This document shows positions 23,694-28,544 of a stretch of DNA of 28,544 nt, piece by piece. This DNA comes from a virus. The stretch lies in the IMG/VR virus record IMGVR_UViG_3300042914_002933, positions 1 through 28,544 of that record, one strand, 5' to 3'. The position numbers were made by a program, and so were the translations under genes. The first letter of the stretch is position 1. Each line of letters opens with the position of its first letter. The notes beneath the pieces are model-generated. The model saw nothing but the letters and a program-made list of their open reading frames with translations. It did no database searches and was not told the DNA's origin.

Positions 23694-23936
23694 ATGAAAG
23701 TTCAAGATTTGATTTGCTACCTTGACCTGAATCCGAAATACGAATGGGTTGAGATGGAATTCTTTGGCCGAAGAGTACTTGACTGGGCATTCCTCGGGAA
23801 AGAAGGAGCAATGGATTTCTTGCATGGCATTGAACCACAACGCCACGAGTCCATGTCTTTCCACATCGTCGGAACAAAGGATGGAGACGTATTAAGAGTT
23901 GATGTGGTAGAGAAAAAAAACAACGTCACACAATAA
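23694..23936 (+). CDS. 80-aa hypothetical protein
   Basis: MKVQDLICYLDLNPKYEWVE, then MEFFGRRVLDWAFLGKEGAMDF and strands ending GTKDGDVLRVDVVEKKNNVTQ. The opening 'mkvqdLi..L...p.y.v' is common in small phage proteins that begin with a helix and a Pro-containing strand. The function is unknown. Its last codons ACA CAA TAA make up part of the next gene's first box. Confidence 0.68.
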   Translation: MKVQDLICYLDLNPKYEWVEMEFFGRRVLDWAFLGKEGAMDFLHGIEPQRHESMSFHIVGTKDGDVLRVDVVEKKNNVTQ

Positions 23937-23978
23937 ACAGATTCCCTCTCACGTTTAACATTCAAACACACACACACA
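23931..23978 (+). promoter_or_regulatory. Two-box element 5 (before gene 23979)
   Basis: CAATAAAC at 23931, GTTTAA at 23953 (22 apart), ATG 26 bases after box 2. One extra T in box 2 and a longer CA run. Box 1 contains the TAA of the preceding gene. Confidence 0.78.
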
Positions 23979-24281
23979 ATGAACACGATTCTTTTCGAAA
24001 CAGAAGCAAACAAGCGTGCGTCAGACGCACGATTGGCCAAGTCAAAGAAGCAGGTTGTTGACTACATGGTCATCCTCGTAGAGGAACTGGAGTCCTTGAA
24101 CGAAGAACTGCTACGAATCAAGGCATTGCAACAGATGAATGCCATGTGCGTCTTGAGCGGCAGTGAGTCAGCGCCAACAGAAGAAGTTGAGTCCCTTGAT
24201 AAACGGGAGCAAGAAATTCGCATGGAGATTACGAACAAGAAGAATTACCTCATCGTCCTCATCGAATCTCAAGCACAATGA
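23979..24281 (+). CDS. 100-aa coiled-coil protein
   Basis: MNTILFETEANKRASDARLA begins a protein that is nearly all helix. KSKKQVVDYMVILVEELESLNEELLRIKALQQ and EEVESLDKREQEIRMEITNKKNYLIVLIES form two long heptad-like segments joined by a short Ser-rich turn, an antiparallel helical hairpin or dimeric coiled coil. No family is recognised. Its TGA overlaps the next ATG (ATGA), one of the few coupled pairs in this block. Confidence 0.7.
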   Translation: MNTILFETEANKRASDARLAKSKKQVVDYMVILVEELESLNEELLRIKALQQMNAMCVLSGSESAPTEEVESLDKREQEIRMEITNKKNYLIVLIESQAQ

Positions 24282-24445
24282 TTAACGCACTCTTGACCTT
24301 CAGGAACTCTGCCGGACGCACCTTCGGTAGCCCAAAGAACTTCTCTGACCAAACGCACATCGATAACTACATCAACTTCATGATGCGTAAAGGACACAAG
24401 TTCGTGGACATCTTCTACGCAGACGACAACGATGCACCACAATAA
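24278..24445 (+). CDS. 55-aa hypothetical protein
   Basis: ATG at 24278 overlaps the TGA of the coiled-coil gene. MINALLTFRNSAGRTFGSPK, then HIDNYINFMMRKGHKFVDIFYADD and the end NDAPQ. The pattern 'sD..hi.nYi.fm...GhK.vd.f' looks like a short helical motif conserved in small phage proteins. The final Gln plus stop supplies the next CAATAAAC box. It has no leader element of its own and is probably co-translated. Confidence 0.68.
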   Translation: MINALLTFRNSAGRTFGSPKNFSDQTHIDNYINFMMRKGHKFVDIFYADDNDAPQ

Positions 24446-24485
24446 ACGCACCCAGTCAAACGTTAAACAATAAACACACACAGCT
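24440..24485 (+). promoter_or_regulatory. Two-box element 6 (before gene 24486)
   Basis: CAATAAAC at 24440 (includes the upstream stop), GTTAA at 24462 (22 apart), ATG 24 bases after box 2. Confidence 0.8.
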
Positions 24486-24722
24486 ATGATTACGACATCA
24501 AATTCAAAGGTCTCTGTTTCGGACATCATCCGTTACGAGGAAGGGGACATGACCGTACGGGAGATGGTATACTTCTTCTCCCTGCTCATCAGGTCAGGCA
24601 TGTTGAACAGGATGCAGGGTTCATACGGACGTATGGCATCGCAGATGCTCCAGTACGGATTGCTCGATGCGAGCGGTCAGGTGAACCGCGATAACCTCGA
24701 AGAGTTTATCAGCAGATTTTAA
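24486..24722 (+). CDS. 78-aa small phage protein with Q-G-S-Y-G-R motif
   Basis: After MITTSNSKVSVSDIIRYEEG comes DMTVREMVYFFSLLIRSGMLNRMQGSYGRMASQMLQYGLLD. The order 'dii.yE.Gem...e...ff..Li.sG....lQG.YGR.a..li..GLl' recurs in short phage proteins, often from Bacteroidota phages. The function is not known; the helical build would suit a protein-protein adaptor. The start is fixed by two-box element 6. Confidence 0.75.
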   Translation: MITTSNSKVSVSDIIRYEEGDMTVREMVYFFSLLIRSGMLNRMQGSYGRMASQMLQYGLLDASGQVNRDNLEEFISRF

Positions 24723-24727
24723 CATCT

Positions 24728-24751
24728 GTTAACACAACAAACCCACACACA
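24728..24751 (+). promoter_or_regulatory. Single GTTAA box (before gene 24752)
   Basis: GTTAA at 24728 with the ATG exactly 24 bases later and a CA-rich leader, but no CAATAAAC 22 bases upstream (TTATCAGC is there instead). A half-element and a natural test of whether box 1 matters. Confidence 0.6.
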
Positions 24752-25201
24752 ATGTCAGTTCAATCAATCTCCAACCTGATGCCGAGCAAGGCATACTTGG
24801 ACACCATTCGTAACGGCGGCATCTCCGTCAACCACAGAGGAGAGACACCCCCATCCACGGGATTCATGGTAGGCGGTGCTGACGAGGACAGCGAGAGCCA
24901 CATCGTACAATTCACGGATTTCTATGAGTTCTCCCGTGTGTTCGAACAACTGCTCACAAAGTTGAGCAACCTGCCGGAACCGGAGCGCGAATGCATGTAC
25001 GTTGGCACGTGGTTAAACAACAACTTTGTTGACCAATCACGTCCATCGCCGCTCACTATCATCGAGTTGGAGTTGTCTATGCACATCTCCTCACTTGAGA
25101 AAGCCATGAAGCTTGGCAAGGCGTTCAATCAGTTGTATATCTATGACCTTGCGGAAGGCAAGAGCATCAAGGTAGAAAAAGATGTGCCTCAAGCACAATA
25201 A
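24752..25201 (+). CDS. 149-aa hypothetical protein
   Basis: MSVQSISNLMPSKAYLDTIR opens a mixed protein with an acidic middle (GGADEDSESHIVQFTDFYEFSRVFEQLL) and a helical second half (LTIIELELSMHISSLEKAMKLGKAFNQL) before a strand pair YIYDLAEGKSIKVEKD. No family recognised. It ends A-Q, with CAATAAAC across the stop. Confidence 0.66.
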   Translation: MSVQSISNLMPSKAYLDTIRNGGISVNHRGETPPSTGFMVGGADEDSESHIVQFTDFYEFSRVFEQLLTKLSNLPEPERECMYVGTWLNNNFVDQSRPSPLTIIELELSMHISSLEKAMKLGKAFNQLYIYDLAEGKSIKVEKDVPQAQ

Positions 25202-25241
25202 ACCATTCAGGTAACCCGTTAATTAAGAAACACACACAGCC
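25196..25241 (+). promoter_or_regulatory. Two-box element 7 (before the FISUMP pair)
   Basis: CAATAAAC at 25196 (includes the upstream stop), GTTAA at 25218 (22 apart), ATG 24 bases after box 2. It probably drives both FISUMP genes. Confidence 0.8.
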
Positions 25242-25769
25242 ATGAAAACAATTCAAATCGGTTCACAAGTGTGGACTACAAAGAACCTGCGAGTATTCAA
25301 GTTTCGCAATGGAGACCCCATCCCGATTATTCAGGACAACGAGGAGTGGAGCAAACTCGAATCACCTGCCATGTGCATCAACCCTGACAACGGAGAATGT
25401 TACTACAACTGGTACGCAGTCAACGACTCGCGATGTCTTGCACCTATAGGATTCCATGTGCCTTCAAATGACGAGTGGCAACAGCTTGTTGACTACTGCG
25501 GTGGTAATGAGAAAGCGGGCAACTTGTTGAAATCGACGAAAAAGTGGGATGGCGCAGGAGCCTCCAAAGGATTCAATGCTATCCCTTCAGGCTTCCGAGC
25601 CCACTACAACGGGAACTTCTACGACCAAGGCAACAACGGGCATTGGTGGTCTTACTCCCCGAGTGGAGCAGACGCTTGGTATCGCTGGCTGTGCTTTGAA
25701 GACCCGTATGTCTTCCGTGACTACTCCAACCAACGAAACGGCTTCTCTGTACGCTTAATCAAAGATTAA
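25242..25769 (+). CDS. FISUMP-domain protein, copy 1
   Basis: A 175-residue protein matching the Fibrobacter succinogenes major paralogous (FISUMP) domain along its whole length: IGSQVWTTKNLRV (residues 5-17), GECYYNWYAV (51-60), APIGFHVPSNDEW (67-79), FNAIPSGFRA (111-120), HWWSYSPSG (134-142) and the end NGFSVRLIKD (166-175). The fold is C-type-lectin-like, used for ligand binding in surface proteins. Oddly there is no signal peptide, so it may be an intracellular or virion binding protein. Copy 2 follows after 11 bases. Confidence 0.88.
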   Translation: MKTIQIGSQVWTTKNLRVFKFRNGDPIPIIQDNEEWSKLESPAMCINPDNGECYYNWYAVNDSRCLAPIGFHVPSNDEWQQLVDYCGGNEKAGNLLKSTKKWDGAGASKGFNAIPSGFRAHYNGNFYDQGNNGHWWSYSPSGADAWYRWLCFEDPYVFRDYSNQRNGFSVRLIKD

Positions 25770-25780
25770 AACACCCAACT

Positions 25781-26320
25781 ATGAAAACTATTCAAATTGG
25801 TTCACAAGTGTGGACAAGAAAAAACCTCCGAGTGTTCAAGTTCCGTAACGGAGACCCTATCCCAATCATTCAGGATTCCGACGAGTGGGCATTATCTCAA
25901 GAAGCCGCTATGTGTATCAACCCTTACAATGGAGAATGCTATTACAACTGGCATGCTGTCGCTGACAAACGAGGTCTTGCCCCCAAGGGATTCCACGTTC
26001 CGTCAGATATGGAGTGGTATACGTTAATCAAAGTATACGATGGTTTTGATGTCGCGGCTAAATTGTTGAAGTCCCCTAAAAAGTGGGATGGCGCGGGAGT
26101 CCCCAAAGGATTTAATGTCAAAGGATTCGATGCCATTCCAAGTGGATACCGCACACACAATGGCGACATCATCACTCGCGAATACAGCGGGTTTTGGTGG
26201 ACTTCCACTCCATGTGGTTCAGAAGCATTTTGCTACTACATGTTCTCTGGGGTCTCGATTGCACACCGAGATAGCGGCACCTTTCGAAACGGCTTCTCTG
26301 TCCGCTTAATCAAAGATTAA
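25781..26320 (+). CDS. FISUMP-domain protein, copy 2
   Basis: A 179-residue paralogue of the gene before it: same start (MKTIQIGSQVWT), same motifs (GECYYNWHAV, APKGFHVPSDMEW, FDAIPSGYR, FWWTSTPCGSEA) and the same end NGFSVRLIKD. The segment between the WW motif and the end differs strongly (YYMFSGVSIAHRDSGTFR here against YRWLCFEDPYVFRDYSNQ), where ligand contacts are expected in this fold. It has no two-box element of its own, only AACACCCAACT before the ATG, so it is probably co-transcribed. No signal peptide. Confidence 0.88.
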   Translation: MKTIQIGSQVWTRKNLRVFKFRNGDPIPIIQDSDEWALSQEAAMCINPYNGECYYNWHAVADKRGLAPKGFHVPSDMEWYTLIKVYDGFDVAAKLLKSPKKWDGAGVPKGFNVKGFDAIPSGYRTHNGDIITREYSGFWWTSTPCGSEAFCYYMFSGVSIAHRDSGTFRNGFSVRLIKD

Positions 26321-26331
26321 AATACACAGCC

Positions 26332-26559
26332 ATGAAAATCTACGTTCAAGCAAACAGCAAGAAAGAAGTGAACAACTGGCTCGCTTCAGGAATCCACATC
26401 TACGGATATAACTATTCGATGTTCGAGGATGCAGGATGGCACGACATCTCAAACCTGAACGATGGGGATGTAGTGGCCATCTTCTCCAAGACGATGAACG
26501 GCTCCCCAGTCCCAAAGTCATGGGGTTCCTATGATGCCAAGAAGAACAGATTAAAGTGA
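26332..26559 (+). CDS. 75-aa hypothetical protein
   Basis: MKIYVQANSKKEVNNWLASG, then IHIYGYNYSMFEDAGWHDISNLNDGDVVAIFSKTMNGSPVPKSWGSYDAKKNRLK. The GWHDI...L.dGDVVAIFSK segment suggests a small beta domain. The leader ATCAAAGATTAAAATACACAGCC nearly copies that between the two FISUMP genes, so this is the third member of that transcription unit. The function is unknown. Confidence 0.68.
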   Translation: MKIYVQANSKKEVNNWLASGIHIYGYNYSMFEDAGWHDISNLNDGDVVAIFSKTMNGSPVPKSWGSYDAKKNRLK

Positions 26560-26567
26560 TGGGCGCA

Positions 26568-26613
26568 CAATAAAAGACACACGACACACGTTACATAATA
26601 AACACACACAGCA
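26568..26613 (+). promoter_or_regulatory. Two-box element 8 (before gene 26614)
   Basis: CAATAAAA at 26568, GTTA-C at 26590 (22 apart), ATG 24 bases after box 2. Both boxes deviate by one base, and it is the last copy in the window. Confidence 0.7.
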
Positions 26614-26853
26614 ATGTCACAAGAAAAGAAATACCCCAACGGACTGCGAGAGTACCTTGAGACACTCGTCATGATGTCAGTTGAACTGGAGGCAAGAGAC
26701 CTGCCCATGCATCTCATCAACTACATAGACCATGCTATCGATTGGTCGGAAGAGTTTGAGAAGATGTACAGCGGCAGAAACATGAGGATATGGGATGGTG
26801 ATTGGTTGGATGCAATCCAAGAATTTGTAGATAAAAAGATTTCAGAATCATGA
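26614..26853 (+). CDS. 79-aa hypothetical protein
   Basis: MSQEKKYPNGLREYLETLVM starts an acidic, helical protein (LVMMSVELEARDLPMHLINYIDHAIDWSEEFEKMY) ending in DWLDAIQEFVDKKISES. Trp residues in the second half could pack a small helical bundle. No family is recognised. Its TGA overlaps the next ATG. Confidence 0.68.
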   Translation: MSQEKKYPNGLREYLETLVMMSVELEARDLPMHLINYIDHAIDWSEEFEKMYSGRNMRIWDGDWLDAIQEFVDKKISES

Positions 26854-27023
26854 ACGAACTGCCTGAAGATGAGTTGATTGAGTTGGCCGAAGGCCCCAAC
26901 AACGACATAGCTAACGCCGCTATGAATGAGCTACGCAGACGATTCGATGCATCATACGGATGGTGCCCCGAACTTGACTACGCAGTTGTCAAACGAGAAG
27001 AGTGTGAGAAACTAACCCAATAA
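26850..27023 (+). CDS. 57-aa hypothetical protein
   Basis: ATG at 26850 overlaps the previous TGA (ATGA). MNELPEDELIELAEGPNNDI, then ANAAMNELRRRFDASYGWCPELDYAVVKREECEKLTQ. The first half resembles the short helical repeat 'dLi.lA..pn..a..Am.eLrrRf' seen in phage and sigma-like proteins. It ends T-Q. The coupled start is good support for a real gene. Confidence 0.68.
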   Translation: MNELPEDELIELAEGPNNDIANAAMNELRRRFDASYGWCPELDYAVVKREECEKLTQ

Positions 27024-27033
27024 TAAAAAAGAA

Positions 27034-27270
27034 ATGAAGCAGACAGCAGTAGAGTGGTTATGGGACGCTTTAGACAATATTCTTGAGTTATACCCCAGCG
27101 AATGGGAAAAAATAAGTAAGGTAGTAGAGCAGGCCAAAGAGATGGAGAAGGGGCAGATTGAACAGGCATTTAATGAAGGAAGAGAAGAAAGAGATTACAA
27201 TGGTAGTATCTGGGAATGTAAAAGTGGATTAGAGTACTTCAACCAAACCTTTAACACTGAAGAGAAATGA
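27034..27270 (+). CDS. 78-aa conserved small phage protein (AVEWL / AKEMEK type)
   Basis: MKQTAVEWLWDALDNILELY, then EWEKISKVVEQAKEMEKGQIEQAFNEGREE and a C-terminal YFNQTFNTEEK. The 'tAVEWL.......i..QAKeME..QI..A...G' layout is very widespread among Bacteroidota phages and prophages; the function is unknown. Its stop overlaps the next ATG (ATGA). It helps to fix the host group of this sequence. Confidence 0.82.
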   Translation: MKQTAVEWLWDALDNILELYPSEWEKISKVVEQAKEMEKGQIEQAFNEGREERDYNGSIWECKSGLEYFNQTFNTEEK

Positions 27271-27485
27271 AAACCCCAGTCGAACAACTGATTGAGAACA
27301 TTCGGCAACGTGCCACACTTCTGAAAGAAGGAAATAAAACAGAACGACACAATAGTAGGATTCTGTTTAACGTTGCAAGTACAGCAAGACGGTTCCTCGA
27401 AATCGAACGAGAGTTCATCGAACAGGTCCGAACGGGTATAGATGCGCCCGAAAAGGATGAAACTATACCCGATAGCGCCCAGTAA
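27267..27485 (+). CDS. 72-aa helical hypothetical protein
   Basis: MKTPVEQLIENIRQRATLLK opens it, followed by NSRILFNVASTARRFLEIEREFIEQV and a charged tail ending P-D-S-A-Q. Likely two helices. The ATG overlaps the previous TGA, so it is co-translated with the AVEWL-type gene. No family is recognised. Confidence 0.68.
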   Translation: MKTPVEQLIENIRQRATLLKEGNKTERHNSRILFNVASTARRFLEIEREFIEQVRTGIDAPEKDETIPDSAQ

Positions 27486-27512
27486 TAATCAATCGCCCCT
27501 AAAATTCACGTC

Positions 27513-27815
27513 ATGGGAATGCACAAAGAAACCAAGGACAAGATAACAACGCTAACTGAATGCTTTGAGTTAGTGATTTGGATGGCCATCAGATATGCAG
27601 ATGGTCGCCATACCTACGCACCGGGAGATGTTAGGCATGCAATCAAGATGTTCCAAAGTGTGTACCCATCGTGGAAGCCACAGACAGACATCACGATTAA
27701 GAAACCAAACCTCACGGATGAACCCGAACTCTTCTACGAGTCAGACCACTTGTGGGATTTAGTAAACAACGAAAATGAACGAAACCAAGAAGACGTACAA
27801 GGAGATGTACCTTGA
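27513..27815 (+). CDS. 100-aa hypothetical protein
   Basis: The start at 27513 (MGMHKETKDKITTLTECFEL) or the ATG two codons later (27519). The first ~50 residues form helices (ITTLTECFELVIWMAIRYADG, DVRHAIKMFQSVYPSW); the rest is polar and acidic, ending QEDVQGDVP. No family is recognised. The last 41 bases overlap the next gene in another frame. Confidence 0.64.
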   Translation: MGMHKETKDKITTLTECFELVIWMAIRYADGRHTYAPGDVRHAIKMFQSVYPSWKPQTDITIKKPNLTDEPELFYESDHLWDLVNNENERNQEDVQGDVP

Positions 27816-27996
27816 GCAGAACGAGGAACGTAACCTCGACGGATACCTGAAGGGCGACCTTGCCATCCTGTTCGACATCATCCACCCCTACCAAATGTGG
27901 AGCGAACTGGACAACACCAAGTTCAGCATGAAGGTGTCCTTCAAGGAACGATACGAACCACAACTGCATCTCTTTTTTGATAACCCTGTAACCTGA
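27775..27996 (+). CDS. 73-aa hypothetical protein
   Basis: MNETKKTYKEMYLEQNEERN, then LDGYLKGDLAILFDIIHPYQMWSELDNTKFSMKVSFKERYEPQLHLFFDNPVT. Opening helices then strands. It overlaps the previous gene by 41 bases, more than other pairs here; an internal start is possible but no better ATG is seen. The function is unknown. Confidence 0.62.
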   Translation: MNETKKTYKEMYLEQNEERNLDGYLKGDLAILFDIIHPYQMWSELDNTKFSMKVSFKERYEPQLHLFFDNPVT

Positions 27997-28008
27997 ATTA
28001 AACAAGTT

Positions 28009-28016
28009 ACTATATT
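28009..28016 (+). promoter_or_regulatory. Weak -7-like box before gene 28023
   Basis: TATATTCG, one base from TAnnTTTG, a few bases before the ATG at 28023. This start lacks the two-box element. No convincing -33 TTG was found at the expected distance. Confidence 0.3.
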
Positions 28017-28022
28017 CGCCAC

Positions 28023-28259
28023 ATGATTGCAGATGTGGTATTTAAGAACGCATACGGGGCAGATGTCTGCCTCACCATCCACGATGTTAACGACAGCGAC
28101 AACTGGCACTTCGTTACATCCTCAATAGACAACCAATCTTATGCCATCAACATCTTCAGAGAGTCAGAGTCAATGCGATGCTACGTCCACTACGTCTACG
28201 GAGCAGACGACATCGACCATCTCAAGCGATTCGAACCCGAATCATTTTCAATCGTTTGA
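28023..28259 (+). CDS. 78-aa hypothetical protein
   Basis: MIADVVFKNAYGADVCLTIH, then NDSDNWHFVTSSIDNQSYAINIFRESESMRCYVHYVYGADDID and the end FEPESFSIV. Alternating strands suggest a small beta sandwich. No family is recognised. Its 3' part overlaps the start of the frame that encodes the DnaA domain IV-like protein. Confidence 0.64.
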   Translation: MIADVVFKNAYGADVCLTIHDVNDSDNWHFVTSSIDNQSYAINIFRESESMRCYVHYVYGADDIDHLKRFEPESFSIV

Positions 28260-28544
28260 CGAGACCCTCGCCAACTACGAGCAGGAACTTCACAAACGTG
28301 TGTGTTTCAATCAGATAACTGCTGTACGAAATACTTTCTACGCAATTACTGGGCACCACGACAATAAAAGCAGGAAGGAGTACGTTGTTAAACCAAGGGC
28401 GGCACTGCTCTGCGCCTTGTCCACCAAGTACACACTAACTGACGTGGCAAAGGCGTTTGACATACACCACGCCACGGTGATTCACCACCGCAAGCACCAC
28501 GAAGGAAACCTATCAGCATGGAAGGGATACAAGGAAATCTTTGA
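28141..28544 (+). CDS. Stand-alone DnaA domain IV-like protein (partial, runs off right edge)
   Basis: From about 28306 the frame reads ITAVRNTFYAITGHHDNKSR, then VVKPRAALLCALSTKYTLTDVAKAFDIHHATVIHHRK. This follows DnaA domain IV, with the basic loop K-S-R, the PR that opens the next helix, and a signature like '.l.dVa..F...H.TViH..rk' that contacts the DnaA box. No AAA+ domain precedes it. The start is uncertain: the first in-frame ATG (28141) would add a Ser/Thr-rich stretch overlapping the upstream gene by 119 bases; GTG at 28300 is an alternative. It may bind DnaA boxes to control replication or transcription. Confidence 0.72.
   Translation, partial: MPSTSSESQSQCDATSTTSTEQTTSTISSDSNPNHFQSFDETLANYEQELHKRVCFNQITAVRNTFYAITGHHDNKSRKEYVVKPRAALLCALSTKYTLTDVAKAFDIHHATVIHHRKHHEGNLSAWKGYKEIF

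Noticed and set aside
25242-26320. Diversity-generating retroelement
   Set aside because: No reverse transcriptase or template repeat is seen in the window, and the differences between the FISUMP copies are not confined to adenines.
22440-26614. CRISPR-like array from the repeated CA-rich leaders
   Set aside because: The units are 200-1000 bases apart, each directly before an ATG with a gene between; there are no short unique spacers.

Overview
The window looks like part of a tailed double-stranded DNA bacteriophage (or prophage) of a Bacteroidota host. Phage hallmarks are a large terminase, a portal-like protein, collagen-like and LamG-like fibre proteins, an M15 peptidase of endolysin type, a ThyX thymidylate synthase, a GroES-like co-chaperonin and a tRNA cluster. 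The host call rests on promoter matches to the Bacteroidota pattern TTG-N19-21-TAnnTTTG (best at 18248-18279 and 20909-20939, both minus strand), A/C-rich gene leaders without Shine-Dalgarno sequences, and two FISUMP-domain genes. No integrase, repressor, capsid protein or DNA polymerase is recognisable here, so this is only part of a genome and lifestyle cannot be decided.

Layout. Positions 1-20649 are almost entirely minus-strand, tightly packed genes (ATGA and TAATG overlaps). Reading with transcription from right to left: small virion-type proteins (20649-18910); a short gene plus M15 peptidase (18233-17579); small conserved proteins and a GroES-like protein (17170-15563); four glycosyltransferases in a row (15566-12085); an HNH-derived small protein and a one-TM protein (12104-11578); six tRNAs or tRNA-like genes (11569-11014); an unknown gene wedged in front of thyX; thyX, terL, portal, an adaptor-like protein, two Thr-rich collagen-like fibre proteins and a LamG-repeat protein running off the left edge. 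Two plus-strand genes interrupt this block: a winged-helix-like protein (17169-17594) and a secreted protein (18332-18877).

Positions 20650-21774 are a 1.1 kb gene-free control region with a strong minus-strand promoter carrying an inverted repeat in its spacer, several dyads and direct repeats, and a GC-rich alternating purine-pyrimidine block that could be an origin.

Positions 21775-28544 are plus-strand, small and mostly unrecognised genes, probably early genes. Eight of them are preceded by the same two-box element, CAATAAAC then GTTAA with starts exactly 22 bases apart, followed by a CA-rich leader that puts the ATG 24-26 bases after the second box. In several cases the first box contains the stop codon of the gene before, so those proteins end in Gln. 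The right end holds a stand-alone DnaA domain IV-like protein.

The observations most worth following are the two-box element, a Trp-like tRNA whose anticodon reads as UCA (UGA-decoding) beside a normal Trp tRNA, the pairing of Thr-rich collagen fibres with four glycosyltransferases, the duplicated thyX 5' end flanking an apparent gene insertion, and the operator-like dyad inside the control-region promoter.
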